From: Pseudomonas extremorientalis
GTDB lineage: Bacteria > Pseudomonadota > Gammaproteobacteria > Pseudomonadales > Pseudomonadaceae
Direction of reading: 5' to 3'
Length of the DNA: 64,000 nt
Assembly: GCF_001870465.1 (NCBI RefSeq)
Contig: NZ_MDGK01000037.1
Coordinates: 2,501 to 66,500 of the forward strand
In this document: piece by piece, positions 20,889-29,636 of the stretch
How positions within the stretch are numbered: position 1 is the stretch's first letter
Layout: the number at the start of each line of letters is the position of its first letter
Notes under the pieces: model-generated
Seen by the model: only the letters and a program-made list of their open reading frames with translations
The model's database searches: none
What the model was told of the DNA's origin: nothing
Program-made: the position numbers and the translations under genes

Positions 20889-20916
20889 TGTGGGAGGGGG
20901 CAAGCCCTCTCCCACA
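20889..20916 (-). repeat. REP palindrome between agtB and agtC
   Basis: A 28-bp hairpin-forming palindrome, exactly the reverse complement of the 18719-18746 element. It lies 4 bp past the agtB stop in the transcript, where it could stabilise the agtB message relative to agtC and agtD. Confidence 0.85.
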
Positions 20917-20920
20917 TGAG

Positions 20921-21961
20921 TTACTTGGCCGCCCAGGAATTGAAGCGTTGCTCCAGTTGCTCGCCGTTATCCGCCCAGAAGCTCACATCGATCTGCACCT
21001 GGTTGGCGATGTTTTCCGGGGTGGTCGGCATGTCCTTGAGGATGTCCTTGGCCAGCAATGGCACAGCTTGGGTGTTGGCCGGGCCGTAGGCGATGTTTTC
21101 CGAGTAGGTCTTCTGCTGCTGAGGCTGTACTGAGAAAGCGATGAATTTCTTCGCCGCTTCGGCACGGTCCTTGGCCAGGCCTTTAGGGATGGCCCAGGCG
21201 TCGAAGTCGTAGATGCCGCCGTTCCACACCACTTTGAGGTTGCTTTCTTTCTGTACGGCGGCGATGCGGCCGTTGTAGGCCGAGCTCATCACAACGTCAC
21301 CGGAAGCGAGGTACTGCGGCGGCTGTGCGCCGGCTTCCCACCACTGGATCGACGGCTTGAGTTCATCGAGTTTCTTGAATGCACGGTCCTGGCCATCTTT
21401 GCCGGCCAGCACTTTGTACACGTCTTTCGGCGCCACACCGTCGGCCATCAAGGCGAACTCCAGGGTGTACTTGGCGCCTTTACGCAGGCCGCGCTTGCCC
21501 GGGAATTTCTTGGTGTCCCAGAAATCTGCCCAACTGGTGGGGGCGGAGGTGAGTTTGTCGGCGTTGTAGGCAAGCACGGTCGACCACACGAAGAAGCCCA
21601 CGCCACATGGCTGGATCGCGCCCTTCACGTAGTCGGCGGTGTTGCCGAACAGTTTCGGGTCCAGCGGCTCGAACATGTCTTCGTCACAGCCACGGGAGAG
21701 TTCCGGCGATTCCACTTCCACCAGGTCCCAGGACACGCTCTTGGTGTCGACCATGGCTTTCACCTTGGCCATTTCACCGTTGTACTCACCGGCGACGATC
21801 TTGCCATTGCCCGCGCTTTCCCAAGGTGCGTAGAACGCCTTGACCTGGGCCGCCTTGTTCGCGCCACCGAAGGACACGACCGTCAGGTCCGGGCCTGCCA
21901 TGGCCTGGGTTGCGCCGATCAAGCCAATGGCCAGCGCCGAATACTTAAGGGATCTCAACAT
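20921..21961 (-). CDS. agtB: Periplasmic substrate-binding protein, PotD/PotF-like
   Basis: Periplasmic receptor for the transporter, 346 residues. A clear signal peptide (MLRSLKYSALAIGLIGATQAMA, written here without its last residues) ends at AMA, after which the mature protein starts GPDLTVVSFGG. The SBP_bac_8-like fold shows VSWDLVEVESPEL and GVGFFVWSTVLAYNADKL. Upstream in-frame ATG at 21976 adds five residues without a better signal; 21961 was preferred. Recalled synteny with PA0604 suggests GABA/5-aminovalerate; polyamine specificity is the alternative. Confidence 0.82.
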   Translation of the reverse strand: MLRSLKYSALAIGLIGATQAMAGPDLTVVSFGGANKAAQVKAFYAPWESAGNGKIVAGEYNGEMAKVKAMVDTKSVSWDLVEVESPELSRGCDEDMFEPLDPKLFGNTADYVKGAIQPCGVGFFVWSTVLAYNADKLTSAPTSWADFWDTKKFPGKRGLRKGAKYTLEFALMADGVAPKDVYKVLAGKDGQDRAFKKLDELKPSIQWWEAGAQPPQYLASGDVVMSSAYNGRIAAVQKESNLKVVWNGGIYDFDAWAIPKGLAKDRAEAAKKFIAFSVQPQQQKTYSENIAYGPANTQAVPLLAKDILKDMPTTPENIANQVQIDVSFWADNGEQLEQRFNSWAAK

Positions 21962-22004
21962 TGTTGTTCTCTCCACGTGCAGGGTTGGTGAAGCCAGGGG
22001 GCGA

Positions 22005-23117
22005 TCAATTCGCCTCTAGAAGTGGGTCGAGTGCGCGAACGTGCTCGACTTGCCAGCCAATCGGTACCACGTCGCCGACCGCCAGGGCTGGGTCCAGCTC
22101 GGCAATCGGTTGTTTCACGAAAAAATCGGTCTTGCCGCAGACTTCCAGACGCACGCGCACGTGGTCGCCCAGGTAGATGAATTCCGCCACCCGCCCCGAG
22201 AAACGGTTGACGCAGCTCTCGCTGGAACCGTTGAGGCTGACGCGCTCCGGGCGCACCGACAGGGTCACCGGGCCACCGACCTGGCCGACATTCACCGCCA
22301 GTGCCTCGACCTTCTCGCCCCGTGCCAGCTCCACCACGCAGCGCTCGCCGGTGTGGCTGTGCAGGCGACCATTGAGGCGGTTGTTCTCACCGATGAAGTT
22401 GGCGACAAAGGTGTTCTTCGGTTCTTCGTACAAGGTGCGCGGCGCGGCGATCTGCTGGATCTCGCCCTGGTGGAATACCGCCACGCGGTCAGACATGGTC
22501 AGCGCTTCGCCCTGGTCATGGGTCACGTACACCACAGTCACGCCGAGGCGTTGGTGCAGGTGCTTGATCTCCATCTGCATGTGTTCGCGCAGTTGCTTGT
22601 CGAGGGCGCCGAGGGGTTCGTCCATCAGCACCAATTGCGGTTCGAACACCAGCGCCCGGGCCAGCGCTACGCGCTGCTGCTGGCCGCCGGAGAGTTGTGC
22701 CGGGTAACGCTGGGCGAAGGCATCGAGCTGGACCATGCTCAACACGCGTTTGACCCGCTCGCTGATATCGGTCTTGCTCAAGCCCCGCACCGACAGCGGG
22801 AACGCCAGGTTCTCGGCGACGGTCATGTGCGGGAACAAGGCGTAGTTCTGGAACACCATGCCGATATCGCGCTTGTGCGGTGGCACGTTGTTGATGGACC
22901 GCCCGGCCAGCTGGATTTCACCGGCGGTCGGCGTCTCGAAGCCGGCGAGCATCATCAGGCTGGTGGTCTTGCCCGAACCGGAAGGCCCGAGCAGGGTGAG
23001 GAACTCGCCCTTGCGAATCTCCAGGTTGAGGTCTTTGACGATCAGGTTCTCGCCGTCGTAGCTCTTCTGCACGCCACGAAAGCTGACCAGCACATCATTT
23101 GAATCCACCTCGCTCAT
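22005..23117 (-). CDS. agtA: ABC transporter ATP-binding protein, PotA-type
   Basis: Energy-coupling ATPase, 370 residues. It has Walker A GPSGSGKTT (about 44-52), the signature LSGGQQQRVALARAL (about 143-157), Walker B LVLMDEPLGALD (about 163-174) and a C-terminal TOBE domain (about 285-365). The frame is open back to 23267, but MSEVDSNDVLVSF at 23117 has an adjoining RBS and family-like length. First gene of the transporter operon, 225 bp after agtR. Its stop is 43 bp before agtB. Confidence 0.85.
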   Translation of the reverse strand: MSEVDSNDVLVSFRGVQKSYDGENLIVKDLNLEIRKGEFLTLLGPSGSGKTTSLMMLAGFETPTAGEIQLAGRSINNVPPHKRDIGMVFQNYALFPHMTVAENLAFPLSVRGLSKTDISERVKRVLSMVQLDAFAQRYPAQLSGGQQQRVALARALVFEPQLVLMDEPLGALDKQLREHMQMEIKHLHQRLGVTVVYVTHDQGEALTMSDRVAVFHQGEIQQIAAPRTLYEEPKNTFVANFIGENNRLNGRLHSHTGERCVVELARGEKVEALAVNVGQVGGPVTLSVRPERVSLNGSSESCVNRFSGRVAEFIYLGDHVRVRLEVCGKTDFFVKQPIAELDPALAVGDVVPIGWQVEHVRALDPLLEAN

Positions 23118-23170
23118 ACCCGCACCTTTTTGTTTTGGACTGCTGTGGAACAAGCGTAGTCCAGGCGCCA

Positions 23171-23189
23171 GCCCCCGGAAATCGGGGGC
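23171..23189 (-). promoter_or_regulatory. GC-rich hairpin in the agtR-agtA gap
   Basis: GCCCCCG (23171-23177) pairs perfectly with CGGGGGC (23183-23189) over a 5-nt loop, 54 bp before the agtA start. There is no T-run downstream in the minus direction, so it is either part of the agtA leader or an operator-like dyad. The 225-bp gap otherwise contains no recognised gene. Confidence 0.4.
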
Positions 23190-23342
23190 CAGGAGAGAAT
23201 TGCATCGGCCGGATGGAAGGTTGGGGGTAGGGATTGCCCTACAGGGATGGCGCGTACGGGACAGCACAGCCGCAAGGGGCGAGCTGCAAGCGGCAAGAAT
23301 GGGTTTGACGGTGTTTTGGGGGTGTCGTTATTAGATACGTCG

Positions 23343-23972
23343 CTAGAGGAGCTTGTGCTCCATGGCGTACTTCACCAGTTCAGCCAGTGAGGTGATGTTG
23401 AGCTTTTGCATCAACCGCGCCTTGTGCGTGCTGATGGTCTTGCTGCTCAGCGCCAGTTGCTGGGCGATGTCGTTGACGTTGGCACCCTGGGCCAGGCGTT
23501 CGAACACCGAGAATTCGCGCTCGGAAAGCAACGAATGCAGCGGCCGGGTATCGGTGAGGCCGACTTCGAAGACCATGCGGTCGGCCAGGTCCGGGTCGAT
23601 GTAGCGCCCACCGGCCGCCACCTTGCGGATCGCCGTGAGCAACAGCGCCGGGTCACTGTCCTTGGTGGCATACCCGGCGGCGCCAACCTTCAAGGCGCGG
23701 GCGGCCATTTGCGCTTCGTCGTGCATCGACAACACCAGGATCGCCGGCGGATTGTTCAGCGCACGGATGCGCGCAATCGCTTCCAGGCCATTGACGCCGG
23801 GCATCGAGATGTCCAGCAACACCACCTCGCAAGGCACGTGACGCAAGGTCTCCAGCAACTGCTCGCCATTGCCGGCCTCACCGACCACCAGCAGGTCCTT
23901 GGCCAGGCCGATCAACTGCTTGATGCCTTCACGAACAATGGTGTGGTCTTCGGCTACCAGTACACGGATCAC
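23343..23972 (-). CDS. agtR: NarL/LuxR-type response regulator
   Basis: The 209-residue regulator has a receiver domain with phospho-acceptor D54 (VVLLDISMPG), the acidic pocket E8/D9, the conserved Thr/Ser region in ILVLSMHDE and Lys104-like KD. A C-terminal LuxR HTH (about 145-205) shows LSEREFSVFERLAQGANVND and SSKTISTHKARLMQKL. The start is GTG at 23972. It is the partner of agtS directly upstream (18-bp gap) and lies next to the transporter it most likely controls. Named from recalled synteny with PAO1 agtSR. Confidence 0.85.
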   Translation of the reverse strand: MIRVLVAEDHTIVREGIKQLIGLAKDLLVVGEAGNGEQLLETLRHVPCEVVLLDISMPGVNGLEAIARIRALNNPPAILVLSMHDEAQMAARALKVGAAGYATKDSDPALLLTAIRKVAAGGRYIDPDLADRMVFEVGLTDTRPLHSLLSEREFSVFERLAQGANVNDIAQQLALSSKTISTHKARLMQKLNITSLAELVKYAMEHKLL

Positions 23973-23990
23973 AGGGGCTTCCTCTTGGTG

Positions 23991-25985
23991 TTATGCATCC
24001 AACGGCACCGTGACGCTCAGGGTGGTGCCCTCCCCCAACTCGCTGTCCAGACTCAATTGCCCGCCCATGATCAGCACTCGCTCGCGCATGCCTACCAGAC
24101 CGAACGACACCGGACGGCCCTGGGCCTGGACGAAACCGACGCCGTCATCACTGATGGTCAGCCGCAGATGCGTGCCTTCCACTGCCAGGGTCAGTTCGAC
24201 AGTATGCGCCTGGGCATGGCGCATCACATTGGTCAGCGCCTCCTGCAGGATGCGGAACAGGCCGATGGCCTTGGCATCGCTCAAGGTCGGCAGGTTATCC
24301 GGCACCTGGACCAGGCAAGGGATGTGCGTGCGCGCCTCAAAACGCCGCGCCTGCCATTCGATGGCCGAGGCAATGCCGGCATCCAGAATCGGCGGGCGCA
24401 GCGCGGTCGCCACATCGCGTACCAATTGGAATAACTGGGCGATCAGGCGCTTCATACTGTTCAAGCGCTCGTGCAAACCGGGGTCGAGTTGCGCATAAGC
24501 CAGCTCGCACATCGAGGTTTCAAGCTTGAGCACTGTGAGCATCTGCCCAAGTTCGTCGTGTACTTCACGGGCGATGCGGGCCTTTTCTTCTTCGCGCACG
24601 GTTTCCAGGTGGGCAGAGAGTTCGCGCAACTGCGCTTCACTTTGCAGCAACGCGGCCAACGTCCGGCGCAGCTCGGTGACGTCGTTGAGGTAGACCACCA
24701 GGTACTCGGCCTCGGCAAACCGCAGAAAACTCAAGGACACGTTGGTCGGCAGGATGCTGCCATCGGCACGTCGGCAATCGGTGGCAAAGTTCTGCGGGCC
24801 GTCTTCGCTGGCCCGCGCGCGTTTCCACAGGTTGAGCCAGCGGTCCATATCCAGGCTTGGATCCAGGTCAGCCAATGGCCGCTCGATCAGTGCACCGGGG
24901 CTATAGCCGAGCATGCTTTCGGCGGCACGGTTGGCGTAGCGCACATGGCTGTCCCAGTTGACCCACAAGATGCCCACGGTGCTCTGATCAATGGAAAACT
25001 GCGTCAGCCGCAAGGCTTCGGCCCCCGCAGCGCGGGCGGCGCTTTCTTCGCGGGCGGCCAATAACCCTTGCTCGAGCACCCGTTGCTGGCGGCGCTGCCA
25101 GAACACGACAACCAGGCTGGCGAGCAAAAACAGGCCCAGCAACAGGCTGAGGTTTTGCCACAGGCCTGGGGTTTCCGTCAGGCGTGGATACTTGGGTTGC
25201 AGCCAGTGGCTATGCAATTGGTCCAGGTCGCGGGCGGGGATGGCGCGCAAGGCGCTTTCCATGATGCCGGCCAGCTCCGGCCACTCCCGGCGCGTGGCCA
25301 CCCGCAACAACTGTGGCAGGCCAATATCCCCCACTACCGCCAGCCCGGCGAACTCCGCCTCGCCGGACAAGCGACTCAATTGCGCCTCGTCCACCACCGC
25401 ATAGCGTGCCTGCTGGCTCACCAGTAGCTGCAGGGCCTGGCGCTCCATTGGCACGCCTTGCAGGTTGAGGCCGGGGTAGGTACTGCGCAGGTAATCCGCC
25501 ACGGCGCTGGGCATGCGCACGGCAACGCGGGATTGCTCATCGAGTTTCTCCAACTCCACCGCGCCGCCGCCCTCGCGGATGCCGACAATGTGCTGCGGCA
25601 CACGCATGTAAGGGTCGGTGAACAACCACAGGCGTAAACCGGCCGGGGTTTGTTGCAGGCCGGGGGCGATGTCCACCTCGCCCTCGCGCACAGCGGCTTC
25701 CAGTTGCTCCTGGTTGGGGAAGTTGCGCCAGGTCAGCTCGATGTTCAGCGCCTTGGCCAACCACTGCATCAAGTCGACATTCGCCCCGGACAATCGCTGC
25801 AAACGCCGGTCGTATTGCGCGTACGGTGCCTGCAATACCAGGCCCACCCGCAGTTCCGGGTGCTGGGCCAGCCACTCGCGTTGCTGCACATTGAGCTGCG
25901 CCTGGGGAGTGGCGGGCGCAGGGGCGGCATTTGCGATCAAGGCAAGGCAGCAACAGCCGATAACCAGCAGACAGCGAAAAACCAT
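23991..25985 (-). CDS. agtS: Sensor histidine kinase with periplasmic solute-binding domain
   Basis: The 664-residue protein has a signal peptide/TM (1-22), a family-3 solute-binding (PBPb) periplasmic domain (about 35-255), a second TM (about 278-300), a PAS domain (about 325-440), then HisKA_3 with the phospho-acceptor His in AREVHDELGQM and a C-terminal HATPase with GLVGMRERV. The solute-binding fold outside the membrane suggests direct ligand sensing; in PAO1 AgtS responds to GABA/5-aminovalerate (established for that protein, inferred here). Divergent from the DUF3530 gene with 77 bp between starts. Confidence 0.87.
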   Translation of the reverse strand: MVFRCLLVIGCCCLALIANAAPAPATPQAQLNVQQREWLAQHPELRVGLVLQAPYAQYDRRLQRLSGANVDLMQWLAKALNIELTWRNFPNQEQLEAAVREGEVDIAPGLQQTPAGLRLWLFTDPYMRVPQHIVGIREGGGAVELEKLDEQSRVAVRMPSAVADYLRSTYPGLNLQGVPMERQALQLLVSQQARYAVVDEAQLSRLSGEAEFAGLAVVGDIGLPQLLRVATRREWPELAGIMESALRAIPARDLDQLHSHWLQPKYPRLTETPGLWQNLSLLLGLFLLASLVVVFWQRRQQRVLEQGLLAAREESAARAAGAEALRLTQFSIDQSTVGILWVNWDSHVRYANRAAESMLGYSPGALIERPLADLDPSLDMDRWLNLWKRARASEDGPQNFATDCRRADGSILPTNVSLSFLRFAEAEYLVVYLNDVTELRRTLAALLQSEAQLRELSAHLETVREEEKARIAREVHDELGQMLTVLKLETSMCELAYAQLDPGLHERLNSMKRLIAQLFQLVRDVATALRPPILDAGIASAIEWQARRFEARTHIPCLVQVPDNLPTLSDAKAIGLFRILQEALTNVMRHAQAHTVELTLAVEGTHLRLTISDDGVGFVQAQGRPVSFGLVGMRERVLIMGGQLSLDSELGEGTTLSVTVPLDA

Positions 25986-26062
25986 GATTGACGTCTCACA
26001 TCACTGACAAATACTGACCAACCCATTAGGCTGCCGGAATCACTTCTGGCCGGGAATTTACG

Positions 26063-27037
26063 ATGCCCTTTGTTCACCGTTCGGCACTGCCAGCATTGTG
26101 CCTGTCGCTACTTATTACCAGTGCCTTTTCCGTGCAGGCCGCTGACGCCCCCGCACCTGCCGCCGAAAAACCGGTCGAGCGCCAGCCTTTACCCGAGCGT
26201 AGCCAGGAGGAAGCCAGTGCACTGGAGCGCAAAATCCCGCAACAGGAACAGCAACAATTGCAGGCCGGCAGCGATTCATTCCTGGCCCTGTGGAAACCGG
26301 CCAACAGCGCCGAGCCCGAAGGTGTGGTGATTATCGTACCGGGCGCCGGCGAAAGTGCTGACTGGCCGCAAGCAATCAGCCCGTTGCGGCACAAATTGCC
26401 GGATGCCAATTGGGGCTCCCTCAGCCTGTCGCTGCCGGATGTGAGCGTGGATACGCTGCCACCACGTGTGATGGAAGCGCCCAAGGCTACCGTCGACACC
26501 AGCAGCAAGGAAGCGAGCACCGCCGACAAACCTATCGAACAAGCCGCCAGCGCCGAAGCCGAAGGCACCGACCCGGCCGTGGTGCCTGGCGCCGATGAAC
26601 AGGACAAGACCGACGCTACGCGCATTTTCGCGCGCATCGACGCCGCCGTGGCCTTCGCCCAGACCCAGAGCGCACGCAGCGTGGTGCTGCTCGGCCATGG
26701 CACCGGCGCCTGGTGGGCCGCACGTTATTTGAGCGAGAAGCAGCCGTCCCAGGTGCAGAAGTTCGTCATGATCGCAGCGCAGACGCCCACCGGTCGTCAC
26801 CCGGATGTGCAACAACTGGCCCCGGGCCTGAAGTTGCCGACCGCCGATGTGTTCTATCAAGACAGCGCTCAATCACGCAAAAACGCACTGGCCCGTGCCC
26901 AGGCGGCCAAGCGTTTGAAGAATGATGGCTATAAACAGGTGTCGTTGAAAGCCCTGCCCGGCAACAGTGATGCCGGGCAGGAGCAGTTGTATCGCAGGGT
27001 TCGCGGCTGGTTGAGCCCGCAGGCCAGTGTCGACTGA
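26063..27037 (+). CDS. DUF3530 alpha/beta-hydrolase-like secreted protein
   Basis: The protein has 324 residues with a signal peptide ending near VQAADAPAPA (residues 1-30). The fold is hydrolase-like: VVIIVPGAGESADWP near residue 90 and SVVLLGHGTGAWWAARYL near 205. The expected GxSxG nucleophile elbow reads GHGTG, with Thr in place of Ser, so catalysis is doubtful or unusual. Between them lies an about 50-residue low-complexity Ala/Glu/Asp/Lys insert. Its stop is 3 bp from the convergent djlA stop. Function unknown. Confidence 0.82.
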   Translation: MPFVHRSALPALCLSLLITSAFSVQAADAPAPAAEKPVERQPLPERSQEEASALERKIPQQEQQQLQAGSDSFLALWKPANSAEPEGVVIIVPGAGESADWPQAISPLRHKLPDANWGSLSLSLPDVSVDTLPPRVMEAPKATVDTSSKEASTADKPIEQAASAEAEGTDPAVVPGADEQDKTDATRIFARIDAAVAFAQTQSARSVVLLGHGTGAWWAARYLSEKQPSQVQKFVMIAAQTPTGRHPDVQQLAPGLKLPTADVFYQDSAQSRKNALARAQAAKRLKNDGYKQVSLKALPGNSDAGQEQLYRRVRGWLSPQASVD

Positions 27038-27040
27038 AAC

Positions 27041-27808
27041 CTAGCGGAAATCCCGGCGCTCGCGAATCAACGTATAGGCGTTGTGCAATTCACGGGTACG
27101 CTCGGTCGCCTCACGCACCTGCGCGGGGCTGGCACCCGTGCCGGCAATCTTGTCCGGGTGATGGCGACTGAGCAGGCGGCGATAAGCACGCTTGATTGCC
27201 GATGGCTCGGTGGTGGCCGTCACCCCCAGCAAGCGCAACGCCTCCTGATAAGTGACGCCGCGACTGACCAATGGCCTGTACTCAGGCTTGAAGTCAGCGG
27301 CCAATGCCTGGAGCTGTTGTGGCGTCCAGCCCAGCCATTTGCCCCACAGGTCGATCAGGTCGCGTTCGGCGTCATCCGCCTTGCCATCGGCCCACGCCAT
27401 ACGCCAGCATGCGCGCAAGACACCTTCGGCGGCGTGGGGCTGGGCCTTGAGCACACGCAGGTAGCTGCGCATCCGGTCAGCGCCGGACTTGCCGCGATTG
27501 AACGCCGCTATCGCACGGCGCTGGGCCGACTCGGTCATGTCCAGCGAACGCATCTCCTGGCGCGCCTGCTGGATATGCCCATCCACCACGCGCCCATTGC
27601 TCTTGGCCAGGCGCCCCAGCAACACAAACAACAACTCGTCATTGCGCAACGCCGGGCGCCCGCCCAGGCGCTCGCGCAATTGGGCCCAACTGTGCAGTTG
27701 CAGGCGGCGGTCCAGCGCCTGCCCCAACAGTGCACCCAACATGGCCCCCGGAATACTGGCAATGGCAAAGCCAGCCCCCGCGCCGATCAGCGTCCCTGGC
27801 CACAGCAT
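27041..27808 (-). CDS. djlA: DnaJ-domain co-chaperone DjlA
   Basis: Membrane-anchored J protein of 255 residues: an N-terminal glycine-rich hydrophobic anchor (about 1-28, GTLIGAGAGFAIASIPGAML), a central TerB-like domain (about 45-165) and a C-terminal J domain whose HPD motif is SRHHPDKIAG (about residue 222). Stimulates DnaK and envelope stress signalling. The frame is open to 27871, but the ATG at 27808 just after the murU stop is the likely start, with 1 bp between them. Follows murU and amgK in one operon. Confidence 0.88.
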   Translation of the reverse strand: MLWPGTLIGAGAGFAIASIPGAMLGALLGQALDRRLQLHSWAQLRERLGGRPALRNDELLFVLLGRLAKSNGRVVDGHIQQARQEMRSLDMTESAQRRAIAAFNRGKSGADRMRSYLRVLKAQPHAAEGVLRACWRMAWADGKADDAERDLIDLWGKWLGWTPQQLQALAADFKPEYRPLVSRGVTYQEALRLLGVTATTEPSAIKRAYRRLLSRHHPDKIAGTGASPAQVREATERTRELHNAYTLIRERRDFR

Positions 27809-27809
27809 G

Positions 27810-29506
<1,697 letters not shown>

Positions 29507-29636
29507 TACAAGGGTCTCCGACGGCGCTAGCCGTCAAGCGGGGCATGCTTTATTATCACGCATCTTTTTCAGACCATCGAGAGGCGTGCGGCCCAAACCG
29601 CGGGCAGATGGCACGCAGGAAGCCCGGACTAATAAG

